Shown: one piece after another, positions 57,347-64,000 of the stretch
Position numbering within the stretch: position 1 is the stretch's first letter
Layout of the letters: each line of letters opens with the position of its first letter
Source of the DNA: DASUAS01 sp963819475
Lineage (GTDB): Bacteria > Actinomycetota > Acidimicrobiia > IMCC26256 > DASPTH01
Assembly: GCA_963819475.1 (NCBI GenBank)
Contig: CAWFWE010000004.1
Location: 310,001-374,000, forward strand
DNA length: 64,000 nt
Direction: 5' to 3'
Notes under the pieces: generated by a model
Seen by the model: only the letters and a program-made list of their open reading frames with translations
Database searches by the model: none
What the model was told of the DNA's origin: nothing
Translations under genes and position numbers: made by a program

Positions 57347-57483
57347 AGGCCTTCCAGCGCGGCTTGCTCGTGGCGGCGATCGCCGCCCTGGTGTCCGTGG
57401 TGGTGCGCGTGCGCAGCAAGGGCCCGGTCCCGCCGACCAGCGGCGGTGGCTGGCGCGAGCTGCAGGGCCCCGACTTCCGGTGA
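57343..57483 (+). CDS. Small membrane-anchored protein, 46 residues
   Basis: A 46-residue reading frame starting MKAFQRGLLVAAIAALVSVV and ending in GGGWRELQGPDFR. It has one predicted membrane segment (residues 7-22) and a short polar tail, and no recognised family. Its ATG overlaps the stop of the methyltransferase gene by four bases, and the next gene starts 10 bp later, so coupling supports that it is real. Confidence 0.55.
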   Translation: MKAFQRGLLVAAIAALVSVVVRVRSKGPVPPTSGGGWRELQGPDFR

Positions 57484-57493
57484 GCCCGGCTGC

Positions 57494-58492
57494 GTGAGCA
57501 CCGTTCTCGTCGTCGGTCTGGGCGAGGTCGGGGTCCGGACTGCCCGTCAGCTCATCGACACCCCCGGTATCGACCGCGTCATCGTCGCGTCGCGCCGACT
57601 CGAGCACGCGCGCGACGTGGCCAGCGCCCTCCACGACGGTGCCGAACCCCTCCAGTTGGGGCGTGACGATCCGCTTCCCCCCGGCATCGACGCCATCGCG
57701 TCGGCGTTGCCCAGCGACGTCGATCCCGGGCTGGCCCGCCGCGCCGTCGCCGCGGGTGTGCCGTACGCCTCGTCCGCCGACCGGGACGCGACCCTCGGTG
57801 CGCTCGTCGCCCTCGACGCCGACGCCCGGGCGCGCGGCACGCGTGTCGTAGCCGGGTGCGGCCTCGCGCCCGGTCTGGCCGACGTGCTCGCCCGCCACGC
57901 GGTGGGCGCGCTCGACTCGGTCGACGAGCTGCACGTCGCGCGTTGGGGAGTCGCGGGATCGGAGTCCGCGAGCGAAGCCCGGCGCGCGCTCCGGGAACCC
58001 GCGCACGAGTGGCGTGACGGCGAGCTCGTGCACGACAAGCACCGGCACGCCGAGCTCATCTGGTACCCCGATCCGGTGGGGGCGCGTGAATGCGAGCTGG
58101 TCGCCACGGGTGTCGAGCTGCTCGTCGCCGCCAATCCCGGTGCCGGGCGCATCACGTCCCGCCTCGGTCTGCCGCCGACCCGGCGCCTCGTGCCGCCGGC
58201 GCGGCGCGACCCCAGCGCCCAGTGGGGCGCGGTACGAGTGGAGGCCTGGGGCTGGCGGGGCACCGCGCGCACCTCGGTGGTGTACGGCGTGATCGAGCGC
58301 ACCGGGGTGGCCGCGGGCACGGTGCTCGGCGTCACCGGTGCGTGGCTCGCGGGCGCGCTGCCGAAGGTCGCGTCCGCACCGGAACCGGGCGCGATGGGCC
58401 TGGGCGCGGTGGTGGAGCCGGTGGCGTTCCTCGCCGAGCTGGCCCGGCGCGGCGTGAAGGCCGCCGCGTTCGAGGGCGTCGCGGTCGCCTGA
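57494..58492 (+). CDS. Saccharopine dehydrogenase-like NAD(P)-binding protein
   Basis: A 332-residue protein with a Rossmann fold at once after the GTG start (TVLVVGLGEVGVRTARQLIDTPGIDRVIVASRR), giving the GxGxxG nucleotide motif. PPGIDAIASALPSDVDPGLARRAVAAGVPY and RVVAGCGLAPGLADVLARHAV match the saccharopine dehydrogenase-like fold found in carboxynorspermidine or trans-acting enoyl reductases. The catalytic residues of true saccharopine dehydrogenase are not evident. It is the third gene in a tight run with the methyltransferase and the 46-residue protein. Confidence 0.75.
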   Translation: MSTVLVVGLGEVGVRTARQLIDTPGIDRVIVASRRLEHARDVASALHDGAEPLQLGRDDPLPPGIDAIASALPSDVDPGLARRAVAAGVPYASSADRDATLGALVALDADARARGTRVVAGCGLAPGLADVLARHAVGALDSVDELHVARWGVAGSESASEARRALREPAHEWRDGELVHDKHRHAELIWYPDPVGARECELVATGVELLVAANPGAGRITSRLGLPPTRRLVPPARRDPSAQWGAVRVEAWGWRGTARTSVVYGVIERTGVAAGTVLGVTGAWLAGALPKVASAPEPGAMGLGAVVEPVAFLAELARRGVKAAAFEGVAVA

Positions 58493-58809
58493 AACCAGAT
58501 GTTGTCAGCAGCGACCGGGGCAACTCGCCCACACGCTGCGGAATCACCCTGGGCCCGGACCCCGCCCGGCGGCGCCCGGGGACGCGGAGCTACGCTGCGC
58601 GCGACGTGAACGTGCTCCACCTTGGGGCGACCTCCACGTCATGACCGGGCCCCGCGGGCAGCGGGCACGGCGAGGCGGCACCACCGAACGCGGTCAAGGA
58701 CACCCGGCGAGGTGCCGAACTCTGATGCGGGGCAGAGAGCGGCGTCGAGTAGGCATCGTGCGGCGTGAAGCGGGCGGAACCCTTCACGAGAGAACCCCGG
58801 AGGCAGGCT
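58493..58809. promoter_or_regulatory. Intergenic region before the lipoprotein pair
   Basis: This 317-bp gap shows no coding potential that I trust. A GTGAAG/CTTCAC inverted repeat with an 11-base loop lies at about 58764-58786. GGAGG six bases before TTG 58810 is the ribosome binding site for the lipoprotein gene. No clear promoter boxes are seen. Confidence 0.4.
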
Positions 58810-59367
58810 TTGTTCCGCAGAATCTTCAGTGCCGCGATGGCGGCCGCGGCGCTGCTCATCGCCTATGGGTGCGGCGCCAACAGCAGTGACAGCAGCGTGC
58901 GCAGCGGCACGCGCGGTACGAGCGCGGTGCACGCAGCCGACAGCGTCGTGGACGCGAACGGCGTTCGCACGGTCTCGTACCACGGGGTCGAGTTCGACGT
59001 CCCGGCCGGCTGGCCGGTGTACGACCTCGCGGCCGACCCGACCACGTGCGTGCGGTTCGACCAGCATGCGGTCTATCTCGGTCACCCGGGCGCCGACATG
59101 TCCTGCCCGGCGACGGTGATCGGCCGGGCCGAAGCCGTGCTCGTCGAGCCGATCGACGGGTCGACGCCACAGATGGGCGCAGCATCCGCCGAAGTCACGG
59201 CCACGTCGGTGAACGGCCTGCAGGCTCAGGTGGCTGACGGGGGGACCGTGACCAATGAGGTCGAGGCCACGTTCCCGACCGCGGGTGTGAGCGCCACCCT
59301 CACGTACCAGGATTCCGACAGCACCGCCCAGCAGATCCTCCAGTCGTTCCGGGCGGTGGCCCGATGA
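58810..59367 (+). CDS. Probable lipoprotein of unknown function
   Basis: A 185-residue exported protein. TTG at 58810 is preferred because GGAGG lies six bases upstream and because the signal peptide LFRRIFSAAMAAAALLIAYG leads to a Cys (YGCGAN), a weak lipobox (consensus LxxC with Ala at -3 shifted). Downstream comes SSDSSVRSGTRGTSAVHAAD, then a compact domain VSYHGVEFDVPAGWPVYDL..CVRFDQHAVYLG with one Cys pair (CVRF, SCPA). I do not recognise the family. The stop overlaps the ATG of the next gene (ATGA). Confidence 0.6.
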   Translation: MFRRIFSAAMAAAALLIAYGCGANSSDSSVRSGTRGTSAVHAADSVVDANGVRTVSYHGVEFDVPAGWPVYDLAADPTTCVRFDQHAVYLGHPGADMSCPATVIGRAEAVLVEPIDGSTPQMGAASAEVTATSVNGLQAQVADGGTVTNEVEATFPTAGVSATLTYQDSDSTAQQILQSFRAVAR

Positions 59368-60179
59368 AGCGCGGCCTGCTCCTGGTGGTCGTGGGGATCG
59401 CAGTGGCGCTGGCGGCGTGCAAGCCGCCGCCCCCACCGCCCCCGCCTCCACCCCCTCCGGCGCCGTCGTCGGCGCCGTCGTTGGGCTTCGACACCTGTGC
59501 GGCGCCGAGCACCTCCGTGATGACCGCGTGGAAGTCGTCCCCGTACACGAGCGTCGGCGTGTACCTCGGCGGCGCCAACCGCGGCTGCTCGCAGCCGAAC
59601 CTGACCAAATCGTGGGTGAGCACGGTCACCGGCCAGGGCTGGCGACTCCTGCCCATCTGGGTGGGGCCGCAGGCGCCGTGCACCACGCTCGGGGGCACGA
59701 CGAAGATCAGTTCCGACCCGGGTCAGGCGTTCGCCGACGGCGCCGCGCAGGGCGCCGCGGCGGCGAACGCGGCGCAGGCGCTCGGGTTCATCTGGCTGGC
59801 GCCGGTCTACTACGACATGGAGGCGTACCCGCGAGGCGGTCAGTGCACCGCCGCGGTCCAGAACTTCGTCGGCGGGTGGGTCCAGGCACTGAATGCTCAT
59901 GGCTACCGCGCCGGCTTCTACAGCAGCCTCTGCTCCGGGATCCTCGACGAGGCCGCGGCGACCGGCAATGCGAGCCTCACGCCGCTCAACGCGATCTGGA
60001 TCGCAGCATGGAACAACTCGCCGAACATCTTCGGATTCGGGGCACCCTGCGCGCTGTCCGACTCGCTCTGGGTCAACCACCAACGCGTGCACCAATACTC
60101 GGGTGGGCACGACGAAGCTCACGGCGGCGTCACCCTCAACATCGACTCCAACGCGGTCGACGGGCCCACCGTCCCGTAG
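59364..60179 (+). CDS. DUF1906 (glycoside-hydrolase-like) lipoprotein
   Basis: A 271-residue exported lipoprotein. The signal MKRGLLLVVVGIAVALAAC has a good lipobox (LAAC). A pure proline tract of 12 residues with a Pro/Ala/Ser linker follows. The mature domain has SLGFDTCAAPSTSVMTAWK, YLGGANRGCSQPNLTKSWV, WRLLPIWVGPQAPC and a VYYDMEAYP segment, matching DUF1906 proteins that adopt a TIM-barrel glycosidase-like fold (Rv2525c family). Rv2525c-type proteins lack clear hydrolase activity. ATG overlaps the upstream lipoprotein stop. It converges on the MFS gene. Confidence 0.85.
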   Translation: MKRGLLLVVVGIAVALAACKPPPPPPPPPPPPAPSSAPSLGFDTCAAPSTSVMTAWKSSPYTSVGVYLGGANRGCSQPNLTKSWVSTVTGQGWRLLPIWVGPQAPCTTLGGTTKISSDPGQAFADGAAQGAAAANAAQALGFIWLAPVYYDMEAYPRGGQCTAAVQNFVGGWVQALNAHGYRAGFYSSLCSGILDEAAATGNASLTPLNAIWIAAWNNSPNIFGFGAPCALSDSLWVNHQRVHQYSGGHDEAHGGVTLNIDSNAVDGPTVP

Positions 60180-60189
60180 CGGCAGGTCG

Positions 60190-61914
60190 CTAGTCCGGTC
60201 GGGTGGCGTCGGCGTCCAAGGGTGCAAGATCGGGTGGCGCGGTGTGGCGGGTCCCGGACGGCGCCTCGGATGACACGGGCTGGGACCCGGCCTGCCCCGC
60301 TGCGGCGCGGCCGCGGAACACCGCGCGATCTTCGGCGTGGTACGTGGCGAGCAACTCGTCCTCGTGATGGTGCTTCGGGAAGAAGACGAAGACCAGCGTC
60401 GCTCCCACCAGAATCGCGATGATGCCGGCGAGGTAGGCCCAATCCTGGCCGTCGACGAAGGACTGCTTGGCGCCGGCGACGATCTGCTTGGAGTACTGCT
60501 GGTATTGGGGTTGTTGCGCGAAGTTGGCCGCACTCGAGAACGACTTCGTGAGCGCGTTCTGGGTGCTCTGGGTGATCGAGGACGCGTCGGGTGATGCGGC
60601 GATCGCCTTGGTGACCGCGGCGGCGTATCCGGCGGTCAGGAGGGCACCGAGGATGGACTGCATGATGGCCCCGCCGAGGTCTCGTTGGAGGTCGGCGGTG
60701 CCGGACGCCATCCCGGCGCGCTCGACGGGCACGGAACCGGTGAGCGAGTGTGATGCGGGTGTTCCTGCGAACCCCACGCCGATGCCGATGAACGCGTATC
60801 CGAGGCCCACCTTCCAGTACGCGATGTCCTCCTTCCAGAGGATCAGCATGGTGAGGAAGCCGAGGAAGCAGAAGACGTATCCGGTGAGGAGCGTGAACCG
60901 CGACCCTTTGGCGGCGATCAGCTTCGCGGAGCGGGGTGCGATGAGCACCATCCCCACTGCCGCGGGGAGGATGGCGAGTCCGGCGTCGAGGGTGTCGTAC
61001 CCGAGCACGTTCTGGAGGTACTGCTGGCCGATGAACATGGCGCCCATGAGGGATCCGAACACGATGATCCCCGCGCATGCGGCAACCCAGAAGGTTCGAC
61101 GGCCCGCGACGTGGAGGTCGTAGAGCGGCACTCGAGCACGGCGTTGTCGGATGACGAATGCCAGTGCGGCGGCAACGGCGACGAGCCCGAGCCCGATCGC
61201 CAGGCTTCCCTTGTTGGGGACCGGCGCGAAGTTGATGGCGAGGATGAGTGCACCGACGAGCACGACGGACAGGATCCCTCCGAGGTTGTCGACGGGGTCG
61301 GTGGTCTCGTTGACGTGGCTCGGAACAAAGGCGAGGGCGAGGACGAGCGCGACCGCGGCCAGCGGCAGCGTGACCAGGAAGACCGAGCCCCACCAGAAGT
61401 GCTCGAGCAGCGCGCCGGCGACGAGTGGCCCGAGAGCGGCGATGGCACCTCCGATCGCGGACCAGAGCGCGATCGATCGGGTTCGTGGTTGCCCTGACCA
61501 CAGCGCGGTGATGAGCGCCAGCGTCGTGGGATAGGCCATGCCGGCGGAGATGCCGCCGACGAGGCGAGCGATGAAGAGCACGGTGTCCGACGGGGCCCAT
61601 GCCGCGAGGAGGCATGCGGGCACCGACAGCGAGACGCCGAGGACGAGCATCGTCTTGCGTCCGAATCGGTCACCCAGCGCGCCGAGCCAGAGCACGGATG
61701 CCGCCAGCCCGAGGGAGTATCCGACCGCGATGAGGTCGAGGACGGTCTGCGAAGAGTCGAAGTCCTTCCCGATTTCGGGCAGTGCGACGTTGGCGACCGC
61801 GAGGTTCAGGTTGGCGACGGCGGCGACCAGGATGAGCGAGATCAGCACCAACCCTGCTCGCGCCGGTGCGGCCGAGGGTTCGTTGCTCACCGACGTGTCG
61901 GGGTTATGCATCAC
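60190..61914 (-). CDS. MFS transporter of the DHA2 (EmrB/QacA) family
   Basis: A 574-residue drug/H+ antiporter-type exporter with about 14 spans. Motif A is in LGALGDRFGRKTMLVLG between spans 2 and 3. Other conserved points are LVGGISAGMAYPTTLALI and a long periplasmic loop near AYAAAVTKAIAA. The C-terminus is polar and Pro/Ala-rich. DHA2 proteins export antibiotics and dyes; the substrate is unknown. The start ATG lies inside the last codons of cydB (11-bp overlap), so it shares the cydAB transcript. Confidence 0.9.
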   Translation of the reverse strand: MMHNPDTSVSNEPSAAPARAGLVLISLILVAAVANLNLAVANVALPEIGKDFDSSQTVLDLIAVGYSLGLAASVLWLGALGDRFGRKTMLVLGVSLSVPACLLAAWAPSDTVLFIARLVGGISAGMAYPTTLALITALWSGQPRTRSIALWSAIGGAIAALGPLVAGALLEHFWWGSVFLVTLPLAAVALVLALAFVPSHVNETTDPVDNLGGILSVVLVGALILAINFAPVPNKGSLAIGLGLVAVAAALAFVIRQRRARVPLYDLHVAGRRTFWVAACAGIIVFGSLMGAMFIGQQYLQNVLGYDTLDAGLAILPAAVGMVLIAPRSAKLIAAKGSRFTLLTGYVFCFLGFLTMLILWKEDIAYWKVGLGYAFIGIGVGFAGTPASHSLTGSVPVERAGMASGTADLQRDLGGAIMQSILGALLTAGYAAAVTKAIAASPDASSITQSTQNALTKSFSSAANFAQQPQYQQYSKQIVAGAKQSFVDGQDWAYLAGIIAILVGATLVFVFFPKHHHEDELLATYHAEDRAVFRGRAAAGQAGSQPVSSEAPSGTRHTAPPDLAPLDADATRPD

Positions 61915-62944
61915 TCACCTCCCCGAGCCTCGGTCCTGATTGTTGGGCATCGACGTCGAGCAAGCTCTTCTGGTCCAAGACGTAGAGGAATCCGAGCGAA
62001 GGCAGAATGACGGCGGCGGCGACGCCGAACACGACGAGGATCGTGGTGAGGGTCGGGTCGGGAGCCGCGGCTGCGGACACCTTGAGGGTCGTGGGCAGGA
62101 TGTAGGGCCATTGCGCGACGCCCCATGCTCCCACGACGGTGGCCACCGCGCCTGCCGCGAGCACCCGTGCGCCACGATGTTCCTCGCGCACCAGGAGCAC
62201 GAGGGAGCCGAGCCCGCACGCAGCCGAGATGATCACGAGCGGGAGCGCACGTGAGGTGAGCCCGTCGAAGACGTAATTGGCGTAGTCGTGGAGGACGAAG
62301 AACCCCGCGAAGGCGACGACTCCCGCGGCGACCGCGGCGCCGACGGCCCGTCGCCGGAAGTACTCGACCATGTCGGCACCGGCGAACCGCTGCGCGTCCC
62401 AGATCATGTAGACCGCGGCGAGGTACGCGCAGACGGTGACGGCGAGGACGCCGCCGAGGATCGAGGTGGGGTTGATCCAGCTCGACCACGGGTCGCCGGC
62501 CTTCCCGCCGGCGGGCACGTGCCCGGACGCGATCGCGCCGGCGACGGCGCCCATGCAGTAGGGCACCAGGACCGACGAGGTTGCGAATGCGACGCCGAAG
62601 TTGCGGCGCGAGGAGGTACGGGTCACCTCTTTGCGGAACGCGAAGCTCGCACCGCGGAACACGATGCCGAGCGCGGCGAGGGAGAGCGGCACGTACAGCG
62701 TCGTGGTGATCGATGCGAACGCCTCGGGGAAGCCGGTCCAGAGGACGACCAGCGTGAAGATGAGCCAGACGTGGTTGGCTTCCCAGACCGGCCCGATCGA
62801 ATGGGCGATGACGGCGCGGGGACGCTCACCGCGCGCGGCACCGCCGGCGGTGAGGTCCCAGAAGCCGGCGCCGAAGTCGGCACCACCGAACACCGCGTAG
62901 GCGACGATGCCGACCATCAGCACCACCGCCACCGCGTCGGTCAT
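61904..62944 (-). CDS. cydB: Cytochrome bd ubiquinol oxidase subunit II
   Basis: CydB, 346 residues, about eight to nine spans, the partner of CydA in the high-affinity cytochrome bd oxidase. Typical parts are AYAVFGGADFGAGFWDLTAGG, HSIGPVWEANHVWLIFTLVVLWTGFPEAF, GIVFRGASFAFRKE, and the C-terminal PTTLKVSAAAAPDPTLTTILVVFG. ATG at 62944 overlaps the cydA stop (ATGA). The MFS gene follows with an 11-bp overlap. Confidence 0.95.
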   Translation of the reverse strand: MTDAVAVVLMVGIVAYAVFGGADFGAGFWDLTAGGAARGERPRAVIAHSIGPVWEANHVWLIFTLVVLWTGFPEAFASITTTLYVPLSLAALGIVFRGASFAFRKEVTRTSSRRNFGVAFATSSVLVPYCMGAVAGAIASGHVPAGGKAGDPWSSWINPTSILGGVLAVTVCAYLAAVYMIWDAQRFAGADMVEYFRRRAVGAAVAAGVVAFAGFFVLHDYANYVFDGLTSRALPLVIISAACGLGSLVLLVREEHRGARVLAAGAVATVVGAWGVAQWPYILPTTLKVSAAAAPDPTLTTILVVFGVAAAVILPSLGFLYVLDQKSLLDVDAQQSGPRLGEVSDA

Positions 62945-64000
62945 CCGACCGGCTCCTGCTCGTCCACCGCCGAGCCGACCGCGATCGGTTCCCGCGGGCC
63001 GTACGGCACCTCGGTCTCCGCCAGCGCGGGCTGCTCGCGCCAGCGCCGGCTCATCCGCCGCAGGATCAGCACCAGCGTCACGCCGACACCGACGTAGACC
63101 ACCGCGATGATCACGAACGTCGCCCACACGCCTTGGTTGGGCGTCGCCGCTTGTTTCACCTTGTAGTAGTCGAAGACGATCCAGGGTTGGCGACCGACCT
63201 CGGTGACGACCCAACCGGACTCGAGCGCCAGGATCGACCCGACGCCTGCGGCCGCCGCGAGCCACCAGAACAGCTTCAGCTTCGGGTTGTCGCGCCGGAA
63301 GAGCCACGACAACGCGTACCACGCGGAGAGGAGGAACAGGAGCGTCGCCATCCCCACCATGACGTCCCAGGCCAGGTGCACGATGTTCACTTCGGCGTCG
63401 GTCGGTCGCTCGCTGGCGGGCACCGAGTCGAGCCCATTCACGACCGTGGACGTCCCCGTCGCAGGATCGGAGAGCCACGACGCCAGCCCGGGGATCGCGA
63501 ACCCGCCGACCTCTTGCCCCTTGGAGTTCAGATGCCCGAGGATCGTCTCGGGCACGTCGCTGGACGTCTTGGGGACGAGCTCGATGGCGGCGAACTTCAC
63601 CGGCTCGTTGTTGTACACCCACCGCGCCACCTGGTCACCCACGAACATCTGGATCGGGGCGGCGATGGCGGCGACGGTGAACGGGATGATGAAGCCGAGC
63701 CGGTGATAGCGATCGCGACGGCCGCGCAGGTAGGCGCCCGCGTACACCGAGGCAACGAGGAAGCCGCCGACGAGGTATGCGGCGACGAGCATGTGGACGG
63801 TCTCGTACGGCATCGCGTTGTTGAAGATCACCGCGATCGGATCGACGTTGACGACCTTGCCGGCCGAGTTGAGATCGAACCCGCCGGGCTCGTTCATCCA
63901 CGAGTTCGCCGCGACCACCGACGCCACGCCCCCGATGCCGGCGATCACGATCGGGACGCCGGTCCAGAAGTGGGGCCACGGCTTCAGACGCTTCCAGCCG
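62941..64000 (-). CDS. cydA: Cytochrome bd ubiquinol oxidase subunit I (5' end outside window)
   Basis: The heme-binding subunit of cytochrome bd, missing its N-terminus at the window edge. Visible segments include WPHFWTGVPIVIAGIGGVASVVAANSWMNEPGGFDL, the quinol-loop region and FDVWDVMVGMATLLF-type late spans, ending with GYVG-type LVLILRRMSRRW. The order cydA-cydB-MFS is on the minus strand. The oxidase gives aerobic respiration at low oxygen. Confidence 0.93.
   Translation of the reverse strand, partial: GWKRLKPWPHFWTGVPIVIAGIGGVASVVAANSWMNEPGGFDLNSAGKVVNVDPIAVIFNNAMPYETVHMLVAAYLVGGFLVASVYAGAYLRGRRDRYHRLGFIIPFTVAAIAAPIQMFVGDQVARWVYNNEPVKFAAIELVPKTSSDVPETILGHLNSKGQEVGGFAIPGLASWLSDPATGTSTVVNGLDSVPASERPTDAEVNIVHLAWDVMVGMATLLFLLSAWYALSWLFRRDNPKLKLFWWLAAAAGVGSILALESGWVVTEVGRQPWIVFDYYKVKQAATPNQGVWATFVIIAVVYVGVGVTLVLILRRMSRRWREQPALAETEVPYGPREPIAVGSAVDEQEPVG

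Noticed and set aside
1..64000. CRISPR arrays, prophage or transposase genes
   Set aside because: No regularly spaced repeats, phage structural genes or transposase motifs were seen on either strand.

Overview
The window is a G+C-rich chromosomal segment from a member of the Actinomycetota, most likely a deep-branching one such as Acidimicrobiia. The lineage call is inference from gene content: NucS instead of visible MutSL, a PadR-ino1 pair, DUF3499, DUF3566, DUF5318 and DUF6049 proteins, a SigM-trxB-trxA-cwlM block, and an acidimicrobial-looking branched-chain amino acid uptake system. The replication origin lies near 43.5-45.5 kb. Gene order around it closely matches the two Mycobacterium tuberculosis loci on either side of dnaA: pcnA..sigM-trxB-trxA-cwlM-parB-parA-rsmG-jag-yidC-yidD-rnpA-rpmH-dnaA-dnaN-recF-dciA-gyrB-gyrA-DUF3566-tRNA-Ile, and ino1/padR plus rpsF-ssb-rpsR-rplI-dnaB.

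Layout. 0-2.8 kb: enoyl-CoA hydratase (cut by the window), a CaiB-type CoA transferase and two small membrane proteins. 2.9-10.1 kb: nucS, a PadR regulator, a TrmO-like methyltransferase, dnaB, and a large PAP2-like/pseudokinase/flippase fusion. 10.1-15.3 kb: a branched-chain amino acid-type ABC importer in which LivH, LivM and LivF form a single 944-residue chain. 15.4-17.3 kb: rpsF-ssb-rpsR-rplI. 17.5-22.1 kb: DUF192 protein, panB, a repeat cluster, DUF5318 protein, PadR, ino1 and a methyltransferase. 22.1-27.2 kb: CCA-adding enzyme, DUF3499, an orphan PilT-like ATPase, a dihydrodipicolinate-reductase-like enzyme and a GNAT. 27.2-37.4 kb: DUF6049, murJ, DegV, Ser/Thr kinase, sigM and probable anti-sigma factor, trxB, trxA, cwlM-like. 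37.4-43.5 kb: parB, parA, two parS sites, rsmG, jag, yidC, yidD, rnpA, rpmH. 43.6-54.6 kb: oriC, dnaA, dnaN, recF, dciA, gyrB, gyrA with a 420-residue intein, DUF3566 protein, tRNA-Ile. 54.6-56.7 kb: a short segment bounded by tRNA-Ile and a degenerate copy of its 3' half. 56.7-64 kb: methyltransferase, saccharopine dehydrogenase-like enzyme, two lipoproteins, an MFS exporter and cydB-cydA (cydA cut by the window).

The genes cover replication initiation and segregation (dnaA, dnaN, dciA, dnaB, ssb, gyrAB, parABS), translation (rpsF, rpsR, rplI, rpmH, rnpA, cca, tRNA-Ile), membrane protein insertion (YidC/YidD), and envelope growth and stress (MurJ, kinase, CwlM-like, SigM, thioredoxin system).

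I did not find a clearly new multi-gene system. The most unusual signals are: two tandem 18-codon mini-ORFs chained between ssb and rpsR; an apparent -1 base lesion that removes the conserved C-terminus of ribosomal protein bS18, with two further apparent frameshifts within 3 kb; a repeat family with three tandem copies and one remote inverted copy; the intein next to the gyrase active-site tyrosine; rnpA without a normal start codon, in a frame that encloses rpmH; and a tRNA-flanked insertion.
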